Source: Bryoerythrophyllum caledonicum (taxonomy: Eukaryota; Streptophyta; Bryopsida; Pottiales; Pottiaceae). From it: a stretch of DNA of 64,000 bases. The stretch spans positions 21,076,637 through 21,140,636 of the forward strand of contig OZ020515.1 in NCBI GenBank assembly GCA_963971425.1, in the 5' to 3' direction. Below are positions 44,823 through 55,849 of the stretch, piece by piece; positions within the stretch are counted from its first letter, which is position 1; each line of letters opens with the position of its first letter. The position numbers and the translations under genes were made by a program. The notes below the pieces were generated by a model. It saw only the letters and a program-made list of their open reading frames with translations. It made no database searches and was not told the DNA's origin.

Positions 44823-46133
44823 AGTTGATCAATAATAAGCGTGAATACTTTACCGCCTTGAAAGCCAACAATGGGACTCCAGAGGTGCTAAAATTCAATT
44901 TGCATGAAATGCACGAGGTATTCGGGTTTGAGATACGAGATTCCAATTTGCACACATTACATGAACATTCTCTAACAATCAAGTCATGATTTCGATATGT
45001 AGAATTCTTGGAAAAGCTTGGAATACAACACAATATACATCATATACAATAATATACAGTGAATATGTAGACGCAGGCTCTGTAGTGTGACAGACAAGTG
45101 CACATTGATTTTTGTCTCCAATTTTGAATGTCCTTTATTTTAGAGAGAATGCTCATTGTGTTGTGATTGATTCTCTCTCTCCTCACATACAGAATCTTCA
45201 CTTTGATTTGTGTAAGGTGAGAATATTTTTGTATACAGTCAAGTAGAAGAGAGCTAAAAGATATCAATAATGGTGTATTGATATTTTCTTCACATATGTT
45301 CTGTCAATGCGAAATCATCAACCTAGTACACATGTGAACCGCTCTTGTTCGAAGTCATGGATTAAGTTCCGGTCAACGGTGCAGTTGCATGTTGTAAGGT
45401 TAGATATCAATGGTACATTCTATTTCCATCAAATTCAGTGCAAAGAAAAACAAATGAAAAATTCTTGTATTTTCATAAACAGGTCCCAGGCGGTATAGGG
45501 TTAATTTGGAGCTGTCAAAGAGTGAATGGGTGGAAATGGGGCGGATATAGGACCAAGTGTAGGGTGGCGGTGATAGGAAGGTGGCGGTGGTGGGCACGCC
45601 TACCTTAAATCCTATTCACGACGATGTCCATTATCAGGCGTATTCATTTGTGAGCCTTGATAGAAATAGACAGAAACGGAAGCAGATGGACGATCAGACG
45701 ATTGCATCAGTGAAATCCCAGATAATTCCAGATATCTGACGCCTGCCAGTCCCCCAACTGTAAAGGAACCCAAAGTAAATGCCAGGATATGATTCAGAGG
45801 CTGTCTCACCTGGTGTCACATGCACCTGCGTAGAATCTGCAAACGACCAGTTAGTTACACGTTCCGAGCTGTACCAGCACGAGAAGTGCCCTGAATCATG
45901 TCGCTCTGTCCTATCATGATTCACAGCAGCACACCATGAATGCAACTCGAATGGCACCTTACAGTACTGGAGCACCATGTCCATGTGGAATACTACTCAG
46001 GGTTGCTTGGAAAGACAATCGGGAACAGAGGTCAGAAAGAAGTTACTACGGAAACAACGCTTTAATGCTGACAAAGTCGTGATGATGCTGTAGTGATTCA
46101 GTCTTTGATCCAATGCAAGTAGTCGGAGTGCGA
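44823..46133. other. No supported gene
   Basis: Short frames only. 45612-45984 (-) has two overlapping frames of 65 and 96 codons with no recognisable domain. It lies directly downstream of the DWF1 stop on the same strand, so the part near 46000-46133 is probably DWF1 3' UTR. Confidence 0.4.
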
Positions 46134-48872
46134 CTACTCGGGCTTTTCAACATCGGCGTATGCGGACTCGGTGACCTTGGCTTCCTCCTCGGCGACGTCC
46201 TTCTCGGTCTTGCGGCCCTTCTTGCACTTGTAGTAGACGCTCATGAAGGTGCCCACGGCCTTGTACTTGTCACGGCACTTCTGGTAGAGGGAGGCGTCGA
46301 ACATACGCCAGAAATCACGCTCGTTGAGTTCCGAGACGGCGTACTGGGGCTGGAAGCAGTGATTCTCAATCATCCATTGCTCCATCTTCTTCACCGCCGC
46401 TACCCCGTCGTACTCCTCGCCCTTGAACACGCAGCGCGGCGTGTAGTACACTCCCACGTCCGTGTACATCTGCGCATAGGGAGTGTCGCCCGGGCGTCCA
46501 GCATACTCGAATCCAGGCTCCGGGGAAATCTGGGTCCTCATTGGGTGCTTGAACAGACGGTGGGGACACAGCCAGACTGGATACACCTGCAGCAGAGGGA
46601 AACGATGAGGATATCAGGAAATGGTCCCCGTATCAGATGAAGACATGAATTCGTAACAGGAAGCGTAGTACCTCAAACTCTCGGTCGCTGAACTCAAGCG
46701 CGTCGCCAACCTTGTAGGACGGCACAAGCATATCCTGGATGACGTGACGCTCATGGTAGTAGTTGCGAATGGCATCGCCCTGCACACGCAGAAAGATTCT
46801 CAGAAACCAGGAGCTGAAACCATTTGTACTGTTCAGAAACCCCCCCCCCCCCCCCCTCTTTTTCATTTTGAATTTGACAAGAATCAGCTCTCAAGGAGAG
46901 AAAAGTAGCGGACATTCATGAACTCTTTCTTCACTCTCAAAGGCAGGTAGAACTACTTCGACTTGAGTTTTAGAGACCACCACGTACTTCCATATATACA
47001 AATGAAAGATCACCGAGCTCTTCGATCGATCTAGTACCTACTTAGAGAGAGGGAAGAGTAGTCAAAAGCGGGGTTGATCTTATTGAAACTCTATAGTAAG
47101 CAATTCGATTTACCTGAGTGGCTTTCAGGAAGGAGACTTTGGGTGGCATCATCCATCCAAACAGGTAACGGAACCAGAACTGGTCAGCGAACGGAAGGAT
47201 GAGCTTGCCCTCCCAGTAAAGGCAGCGAGTGTGGCGATGGTAGTAGTCTCTCGTGGGAATGTACTCAACGAATTCACCTCTCTTTAGCGCCGTCTCTGCA
47301 TGTTGGTAGAACCATGGCTTGAACCACCATCCTTGCTGCACCAAGACAAAAGCACAACGATCATTGGCAAATTCAAAATCAACGCCACCTCAAACGCGCG
47401 TAGCCCTCATGGTAATCTGGATGTGATCCAACACAGAAAACAACTGCTCTGAAACTCGGCTCCACAGACTCATATAGGAAATCAAAATCAACGGCACCAC
47501 GAGTAAGGGCACTTGGGATGAGTTTGAGAGATTCTCATGAGACCTTGGATGGAGACACACATGATTTAACACAGAAAATGACTGCTCTAAGACCTATTTC
47601 GCTATCCTACAATCAACAGAAGAGTGCAGAGATCATCATCGTCGTCGTCACTATCGTTTACTATACGAAAGATGACATTAAGTTGGAGTGAACGTACGCT
47701 GTTGATAGTGTTGCCCCTGCGCTTGGCCTCCTCGGCGGAGGCGTAGCGCCCGGTCATCATCACGGCGTTAGTCTCGCTGTAGATCATTGCCTCAACAAAA
47801 TCCGGAACCTTTTCGGGATTGTCCTGGTCGCCATCACGGGGGCAGTACGAGTCGTTGTAGGCCTGCGCAAGCTCCTGCAGGTTGCCGACCACGGGCTGGT
47901 AGGTCACCTTCATGTAGGGTCCGACCTCGATGAGCTTAATCTCTGCGGCCACCAGCAGGCCCAGGGTGCCCTGCGACCATGGAATGCCGTAGAACAAGTC
48001 CTTGAACTCGTTGTCAGCCGTGGCGCGCACCAGACGCCCGTCCGAGAGAATGATCTCGTACGCGACGCATGTGTCCGCGAACAGGCCGTAGATGTGAGAG
48101 CTCCCCTCGATTCCGTAGCCGTTGATGAGCCCTCCCACTGTCAGATCGTCCAGCTCCGCGACCACGGCCAGGGACAGGCCCATGGGTACGGTCATCCTCG
48201 AAATTTGCCCCATGTTCACCAGCGGCTCCACGCGCGCGATCATGTTCTCCCTGTCGATCTCCAGGATCTGGCAAACATACAGTTATTCAATCGGAGATCA
48301 ATCCAAAAGGGTTTAACCCAGATCAAGAGCCAGGAAAAAGATGGCGACAGATAAGACTACAATGAGCCATTCTCGAAGGAGACGATATAGACGACATAAT
48401 TCAGAGGCAGACGTGGTTACAAGAGCAATGAGCCACACGATGAGCTGGGAAACACAAAACCCTGGGCATGCATTGAGGCAAGGAGACGAGGGCAATGGCG
48501 AGTGGCAGGGGCGTGATCAGGCACCTGGTTGAAATCATTGAGATCGACTTCGAAGTGGCGGGCGCGCTTGTAGTCCACATTGCGCATGCCGACGGCGATC
48601 CAGGGGCGACGGGCGGTGCACACGAGGCCGTCCTTGGCGGGATCCCGCTCCTTGAGCCTCTTGATGACCTTCTCGACGTTCTCGTCGTGCTCCTTCTGCC
48701 GCTTCTTTTCGGACTTCCAGGCGGACCATTGCTCGCTGAACCACGCGACCGTGTCGAAGCTCTTGGAGACGGGCAGCACCACCAAGATGACGAGAATCCA
48801 CCGAAACTGCACCGCCCAGTCTACCCATGAGCTCGCCCTCTTGGGCCGCAGTGGCCGCTCCAAGTCCGACAT
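46134..48872 (-). CDS. DWF1: Delta24-sterol reductase (DIMINUTO/DWARF1), 5 exons
   Basis: A membrane-bound FAD enzyme of plant sterol and brassinosteroid synthesis that isomerises and reduces the delta24(28) side-chain double bond (family knowledge). Exons 48872-48525, 48267-47698, 47335-47114, 46779-46672 and 46586-46134 all fall on codon borders and total 1701 bp, 566 aa, the usual family length. Seen: N-terminal MSDLERPLRPKR, a hydrophobic anchor (about residues 24-36), then the FAD_binding_4 region with PWIAVGMRNVDYKRARHFEV and AELDDLTVGGLINGYGIEGS, and a conserved C-terminal half ending GRKTEKDV. Residues match the plant family closely throughout. The upstream in-frame Met (48914) is rejected because the MSDL start is conserved in plant DWF1 proteins. 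Intact. Confidence 0.96.
46840..46856. repeat. C17 homopolymer in a DWF1 intron
   Basis: Seventeen C in a row in the intron between exons 3 and 4; the length may be an assembly estimate. Confidence 0.9.
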
Positions 48873-49638
48873 TGCAACTCTCCCCCCCCTCTCTGCAACC
48901 AAAAAACCCACCACGTCAACTCAACAGAGCTTCACCACGACTCCAAAACACCCAAAAACACCGAGCATGGGAAGACCTCAATGTGACCTCAAAAACGCAC
49001 CAAAACGAGTGAGATTTCGACCAAACGACGCCGGATAAGCGCACGCACCAGGCCAGCGTCGAATGCTCTCCAGCTCCTCGCATGCACGCGAGAGAACCAG
49101 CACTACGAGCTCGCTCGAAATGAGCAATTTCAGGAGCGCTCTGCGCTCTGAGCTGCATTCTACCTCGCCACATAACCTCAAACCGTCACACAACCAGAAT
49201 CCCAAAACCGTTACATAACCTCAAACCTTCCGCCTCTACTCAGATTGTACATCTCCTCGAGTCCTATCTACCGAAACGTAAAATAACGTCGGTTGCCCTT
49301 TTCCATCGCCGTCCTCATCCTTCGTTGACGGCTTTAGGGTAGCAAACGAATGTCCCACAAAATTAGTATCTACCAAAATAGTTGATTTCTAAAGTGATAA
49401 GGTTTTTGGTCCTCTCCACTTGTGAATATCTATGTTATTAGCTGGAGAGATGTTTGATTTTGTAGATTCCATGCGGTGGCGGTTTTTGGGTACGGCGACC
49501 ATTTTGAGGACGGGTTTGTGACCTGGTCCCGGTCATGCCCAACGGAGATTGCTAAAGATGGGGGTGCACAGCCTTGCGACTTGGCTCTATTTAAAGTTAC
49601 AAAAATTAGCTCTCATTGTTATTTTAAAATTAGCACTA

Positions 49639-52472
49639 CAGGCTAACACACCCTCCATTTCACCAAAAATTGTGATACTATTAAGGTGTGACAATTTTGG
49701 TAATATCACATTTGAGGTAGAATTTGATATTATTAAAAAAGATCAATTTTTATTTATTAAAGAAACATAAAATAACAATAAAACAACAATGTCTCACATG
49801 CAAGATTTTGCAACCGGATCAATCACCATCACTCACAAAAACTCAAATGACATGACCAAGAACACTTTAGCAAAGTACATTCCATGACAAGAGAATGACT
49901 AGATTATGTACCAACACATGACTAAAGATGATGATCTTGATAAAACATCACATGACCAACAACGACTACTAACAATAACTACTAGCAATGACATATACAA
50001 GGAATAACTCAATGGCTTACAAAAATAAAACAATTAAAAAAATATTGAGTATCAAATAAGAGACTTGGATGATTTGAAATAGAGAAAAATGCAAATGCTT
50101 AAATAACAAATAAAAACATCATAATGATTCATTAAAGTCAAATGAAGACCTTTCACTAGACACTAAAAAACCTCTAATGTCACATTGCTTTTTTGATGCT
50201 GATGTTAAATAAGCAACTTCAATTCAAATGAGTTTGTCGTAGATTCTTTCCAGAGCTAACAACTCTCCGGTATTAAAAAGTTTAGAACCTTGACTAGCCA
50301 TAAAATTTAAAACATCTTTTGCACGCATTTATGCATCATCCAATTTTACAACTCTAGGCTCAACATCATTAATCCATCAACAATATCTTCTTCCACTACA
50401 TCATTTGAGACTTCCTGTTCATTTTGTACCAATTGAATAAGTTGTTGAGTATAGTACTCTATCTCAAATTCATCTTCTCCTTCCATATTGACATATTCTT
50501 TTGGACAAAGTTTCTCCAAGGATTTACCATGAACGTCGGAGCCTAGGTTTAACACTCCAATTAGAGTTCCCAACTCTAAAACTGCCTCCTCCATCCTCAT
50601 CTTCACGCATTCATCAAGGTTCTGAATATCTGCATTACAGTTTGTAGATAGTATAGCGGATTTTCTCCAACAATTCTTGATAGTGTGATTATCTAACTCA
50701 TGCCATGCTCCTACACACCATAGCATAGCTTCATAAAGATTAACATTTAATTTCCCTAAATCCTCAACCAAGCCTCTATCAAATTGCTGCAATGTCCAAA
50801 TAACAAGTTTTTGTTTGTAGCACATCTTAAAAGCATCAATCATCCTCTGATCTAAAGTTGAACAATAGAAGTGACATTGGGAGGAAGAAACAAATAGTGT
50901 TATGAGAAAGCACAAATGCATTAAAACCATCAATCACTTTTTTTACCTTCCCATGAATATCATGGTTTCCTGCATTATCTATAATAATGCAGATCTTCCT
51001 CTCCTTCAACGCCATGCTCCAATTTTCACCTTTCACCAAAGAAGTGATTGTACTACTAGTGTAATAGTGCACAACACTGTTTGGATCAAATTGACGAGGA
51101 AAACACCTTGGATGCATCAACTTGTGAATAAAGACAATCTTCAACCGTTCCTTGGCTGAGATGTTAATACAAAGCTCCAAAGTGACGCGGTCCTTCTTCT
51201 TCTTACTTCCTTTAACTTTCCCAATATTCAATGTCTTGCAAGGAGGAGCTTTGTAGTACAAACATGTGTCATCAAAATTGAAGACATCCTCGGGGTCATA
51301 ATTTTTCAAAATTGACAGCACCTTCGCCATAGTCAGTACTACTCCTACTGCATCCGCATCTCCAGCTTTGCCATGGAAATAATGACATGCAATTCCGTGC
51401 CGCACTTTAAAATTTTGCAACCACTCGTGCGAAATCTTAAAGTTGGAGTCAAAAATGTCAAATGGTTCTCTCAACTCATCAGCCTTATGCACGAGCACAT
51501 CATCTGTAACCACTCCCCTCCGCGCTCTTACATGTCCAAACCATAACACCAAGGCCTTCTCAAGTTGCGGCCATTTTCCATCTCGAGCACGCCGCACAGT
51601 GTCTTCACACACACTTGTCCCTACATTGAGCCACTTCTCCTTTGCACCTAAAATCTTAGAAATTGTGGTGCAATCCACAAGCTTCAATCCATGTTGACTC
51701 ACCATGTATTGCGCAAGTTCTCCATGCTTCAAAAATGGTTGAGCTCTGTAAACTTCACAAATTTTCTTTTTGTCAGAGGCAGATAAATCCACACGTTGAC
51801 GCTTACTTGTGGAATTACTTGCCATTGAAAACACCTCCTTCTACTAAACCATTTCTCAAATATAACATTAAAAAATCCAACAAATTCTCACAAAAACTGA
51901 GGTGAATTTCACAAAAAACGAGTCACTAGAGAACATTTACAACAACCTCACGATCTGAACCAAACACAAAACTGAAGAGTAATAGTGAGAGAAGAAACTA
52001 ACGCCTTAATCTAGCATTGCTAAGGCATTTCTAAGGTGAAGGAGGTGATGCAATGTGGAGAGGCAGGGTTTCTGTGAGGTGTAGTAGAGAAACTTGATGT
52101 TTGCTCATGTGGCAATGAAAGGAAAATTCTCATGGCAATGGGGGACGGAGAATGGCAATGGGGAATGGTGATAGGGGGGATGGTGGTGGGGGGCCGGGGA
52201 ATCGCAACAAGCACGTTGCAATAGGCAGCGCCTCCGTCTGACAACGCATGTACATGTTTTTATTAATTAATTAATCAATTAATTTTTGTAACTAGAAATC
52301 CAATTTCGATAATAACACAGTCACAAATGGATTTTGAAAAAAAAAGTGACATTATCAAGGGTGATAGTGATTCTAATAAGGGAGTTTTATATTAAAAAAA
52401 TTGATTTTGAGGTTTTGGGTGACAATATCAAGGTGTTCTATTAACAAGTGTGATATTGTCAAGGTTAGCCTG
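49639..52472 (-). mobile_element. pogo/Tigger-like DNA transposon
   Basis: Left end CAGGCTAACACACC after TA (49637-49638) and right end GGTTAGCCTG before TA (52473-52474): short inverted termini with the TA target duplication of the Tc1/mariner/pogo superfamily. Subterminal words (gatattgtca, tgtgacaatttt) recur in inverted or direct form near both ends. The transposase is on the minus strand inside. Total 2834 bp. Confidence 0.8.
50346..51834 (-). pseudogene. pogo/Tigger-like transposase with frameshifts
   Basis: The first frame (51834-50836, 332 codons) has a CENP-B/psq-like helix-turn-helix (SKRQRVDLSASDKKKICEV), then a second HTH_Tnp_Tc5-like domain (KALVLWFGHVRARRGVVTDD, FKVRHGI), then the DDE domain with FNFDDT, the Lys-rich KGSKKKKDRVTLELCINIS and IIIDNAGNHD. 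About 20 codons before its end the reading leaves the conserved frame. The second frame (to 50346) continues with LDQRMIDAFKMCYKQKL and the C-terminal region. At least two small indels near 50840-50900 break the catalytic domain before the third acidic residue. Only 51825 or 51834 can be the start. Not functional without repair. Confidence 0.8.
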
Positions 52473-52804
52473 TAATTATGTCTCTCTACATAATAAAGGG
52501 GATGGGACTAAGCCCAGTGATAACATGTGGCGGTACCTCCCTTTGTATTATCCCAAGTATACAAAAGTAAATGGCGGATGTCTAAAGTACATGGTGGATA
52601 TCTAAAGTAATAACAGGTATTTAAATTAAATGACTAGTATCTAAAGTAAATAATGGGTACAATTGATTTGGCTTTGAAGGTCTATTAGTATTTAATAACC
52701 ATGAAAAAATATTATTTTAATTGATTGAAATTAGTTCTATTCAACCTTGTGACTTACCTCTGATTAAATGTGCTAGTATGAATTGATTATAGTGTGTTAC
52801 TATT
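52473..52804. other. No supported gene; possible Helitron-like start
   Basis: Directly after the pogo element, TCTCTCTACATAATAAAGGGG (52485-52505 region) resembles plant Helitron 5' ends, but no helicase or 3' hairpin was found. Confidence 0.25.
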
Positions 52805-53365
52805 AGGGGCAGTTTACACTATTGACCATGAGGATTGGCCGAGAGAAATCATTTATTTTCATGGTCATGGCTCTTAGCCTAGAGTTGTGACTATGAAAAA
52901 TCAAAAAATATTTTTTGAGTGTCTTGGTCACTTCTTATAATGTAAAGTGGATTTGGACGAGGACAAGTGTCGATTGATTTTATTAATCTGGATTTTTTTT
53001 AAATGCGGAGGACAATAATTAAAAAAATGTAGAGGAAAAATGATTTCATCATGCGGGTTTTTTTTAATAAAAAACAGAAAAAACAAATAAAACAAATTTC
53101 AGCCAATCACTGATTTTTAGCCCAACGGTTCCTTAGTTATCGTCGAATTGACCTCTTTACCTCAACCTGACGGAAATTCCATTGGACCAAAAAACATTAT
53201 CCACTCAATAGAAAATAACATATTTAGATGACCTCAAATTCCGTGGTCAATCTCCTATTTTCAAGATAGTATAAAGCAAACTTGGACCGGAACTACTTCT
53301 TCGGCCAATCACAAATTTTAGAGGGCCGTGGTCAATCTCCATGGTCCATAGTGTAAACTGCACCT
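52805..53365. mobile_element. MITE with ~35-bp inverted ends
   Basis: Left AGGGGCAGTTTACACTATTG continuing ACCATGAGGATTG, right CAATCTCCATGGTCCATAGT continuing GTAAACTGCACCT: inverted repeats with few mismatches around about 490 bp without coding capacity. No target duplication could be settled. Confidence 0.7.
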
Positions 53366-54050
53366 CAGATTGTGCCTCGGTAGTATTGTAGTTCCTAGCA
53401 TCTTACAGAGTACCCTATTAGCGTGTTCTTGAAGTAGACGCTTGAAGCCACAAACCCAAAAAGTGATGAGACTAGTAAAATGCATTCAATAGAATTGGAG
53501 GGATCTCTTTATTTAATGTAGGTAGATGTCACAGAGGGTGGGCGAGGGATAGGCCTTTCTCTTCTGTTTTTTTATAATTTCGAGGGTCCAGAAGTTTTTT
53601 TGGATTTTTTTTGCCAAATTTGGGGCATGTGGCCATAATGTATCTTTAGAGGACCCACCTTGGTCTAAATAGGGCCCCCCTCCAACACAAAAATAGGAGC
53701 CAGGTTTTGTCCACAACCTCCTTCCCGTACCATCCGTCTGTATGGTTCAAAAGAGATCCGAATTGGAGTGGCATATCCTATACTACGCTATCAAAAGAAA
53801 ATGATCAAAACATATGTATGGCATGGTCTATGCTGCCAACGAAGGGCCTAGACTTTAGGCTTCGATGGTGGAAGCGTTGTCTTATGTTTTGTGAGTGAGA
53901 TGAATTTACCTTAGCTGGACTTGTTTGGAATGAGGTTTGATGTGTAGTCCACCTCATTTGAATGATGTCACCATTACACTAATAATGGTAATTTGTGTTT
54001 GCAACATTAATTATGAACCTTGGAGCGAATTGAGATCAGTTTACTACAAG
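53366..54050. other. No supported gene
   Basis: Short frames without family resemblance. The N-terminal half of gag and the 5' LTR of the following retrotransposon should lie here but were not recognised. Confidence 0.4.
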
Positions 54051-54059
54051 AGAAAGAAG

Positions 54060-54780
54060 CCATGGGATTTCTCAAACATGATGAGGTCTTGGAGAAGGTT
54101 AAGGTGGTGAAGGTGGTTGTTCCTTCCTATACCGCTGACACGGGTGCCTTGTGCTTCAAATGTAGGAAGCTAGGACATTAGAAAAATGATTGTAAGAAAG
54201 GTAAGACTTCCACACCCCAGGCTCGAGGTTTCTGCTTTGGTTGTGATGCCAAGGGGCACGCGGAGGCCAATTGTTGGAAGCTTCATCCGGAGTTGATGCC
54301 TTCCGGGAGCAAGGGAGCAAAAGTTTGAGGCAATGATAAGGAGTCCAAAGCCAATTGAGGAGAAAAGAGAAATTGAAAGGCCAAGTTCGCGGAGTTAGAG
54401 GCAAAGATGGAAGCAATGAATGCCAACACTACGGTGAAAGATGGAAGTCTCCAGGGAACTCCTAGTTTTCACGTCGGGGGCGGTTTTTGTTCCGTGGATG
54501 ATGAATTTGAGGAATTTAGCTTGAGTGGCATCGCACTTACCATCAAGGATGGCACACGGGAGGCCTATGCCTTCATACGGAGCCAAACACCACTTTCCAA
54601 GGCGGTTCCACGTGGAGTTAGTTCAACTCTAGATCCTCAACATGGAAAGGATAACCGACAAGCACAGTTGCCCGAGTCCTTCACTTTGGAGGAGATGGTG
54701 ACCACGTTGTCCATGGTGCCTCTACCACGATTGGTGGCGACATCCAAACGACCCTCACCGTAAGTTGGAAGACAAACGGG
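54060..54780 (+). pseudogene. Gypsy gag C-terminus with two CCHC knuckles
   Basis: Reads VLEKVKVVKVVVPSYTADTG, then two nucleocapsid knuckles: CFKCRKLGH.KNDC (54152-54193, with a TAG inside) and CFGCDAKGHAEANC (54233-54274). An acidic spacer region follows (KFAELEAKMEAMNANTT, VDDEFEEFSLSGIALTIKDG). Two tandem knuckles are common in Ty3/gypsy gag and bind RNA. The upstream capsid part is missing or unrecognisable. Confidence 0.75.
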
Positions 54781-55069
54781 AGTTCATGAGGCAACTATGG
54801 AAGCAACAACCTCGGTATGTGAAACTTCTTTGTTTTTTGCTGAGGTATTGTCACATGATGGCTTTAGTGTGGCAGAGGTTTTCAAGCTGGCGGCCTCAAT
54901 GTGTAAGTTGGGCAACTCCATGGCTGTCAAGGTCTTGAAGACAGTGGTGATTGAGGTGGAGGCATAGGAGAGCCAGAGTGACAACAATGAGGGGCTGCTT
55001 TCAACAGCCATGTGTATAAAGACAATAGTCGCCAGACCCCCGATTGAGAGGTCATCCATTATACCTGGT

Positions 55070-55565
55070 GTGGTGGTGGTTGACAACTCCCAAGGTATTT
55101 TTCAACTTGTTGGGTTTAAGGGGAGGATTTTTGTACCTTGACGTGTGCTTTTAGATTCAAGAGCTCAACCTTTGATGTTGGGAGCATCAACTATTGAAGG
55201 GTTGGATTTGACTAGGGATACTTTGGAGAAGTGTCCATGGACAATTAGCACATCCATGGGGGTACATAGCAAACTACAGGCATCACAAAAGTTGAGTTGG
55301 AGTTGCAAGTCAATCATGGAGATGTGGCAGATGCAAGCTCCATGAAGGTGAACTCAATTGTCACGGAGGCCAAGTCATATGATGTCTTGGTGGGCTCGGT
55401 GGTGCTATATCCAATGGAATTCACTTTAGATTTCTGGAAGGAGCCACCAAGCTGTAGACCAAGATGGCAAGCAGGAGATGGATGGAAGGCTCACCTACCA
55501 GCTCGATTTGTTCGAGTTCTTACTGAAACCTTGCTGACATGTTTGCCTTTTCTGGATGTATCAAT
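55070..55565 (+). pseudogene. Gypsy aspartic protease
   Basis: The active-site stretch reads LLDSRAQPLMLGASTIEGL at about 55145, where DSGAQ is expected: Gly is replaced by Arg (a G-to-A type change). After CPWTISTSMG a frameshift near 55260-55300 moves the reading to MELQVNHGDVADASSM, and then YDVLVGSVVLYPMEFTLDF, the flap and C-terminal end. It resembles the DSGAQ protease at 26.99-27.25 kb. Confidence 0.75.
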
Positions 55566-55849
55566 GTGAAACCTTCATGGTTTTAGGCAGGTTTTGAGGA
55601 TTCCCCTATTGCTAACCATACTTTAGAGGAAGTGAATGTCCATATGGGCAACACGAGTGATGGAGAGGTAGAGGGATATCAACTTGGGATGAAGGCGGCG
55701 TGGAGCAACACCACCCAATTGAGGGAGGCGGCTGAGTTAGTAGTGGGAGAACCATGGCAACATTCTATGCTACCATAGATGCAACAGGAGTTCGGAGTTG
55801 AGCAAGACCGAGGGCCTCCTATGGACACTTCTACCATCCATTGAAAAGC

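Noticed and set aside
46113-46640. 175-codon plus-strand frame
   Set aside because: Antisense of DWF1 exon 5. The same holds for plus-strand frames at 48094-48830.
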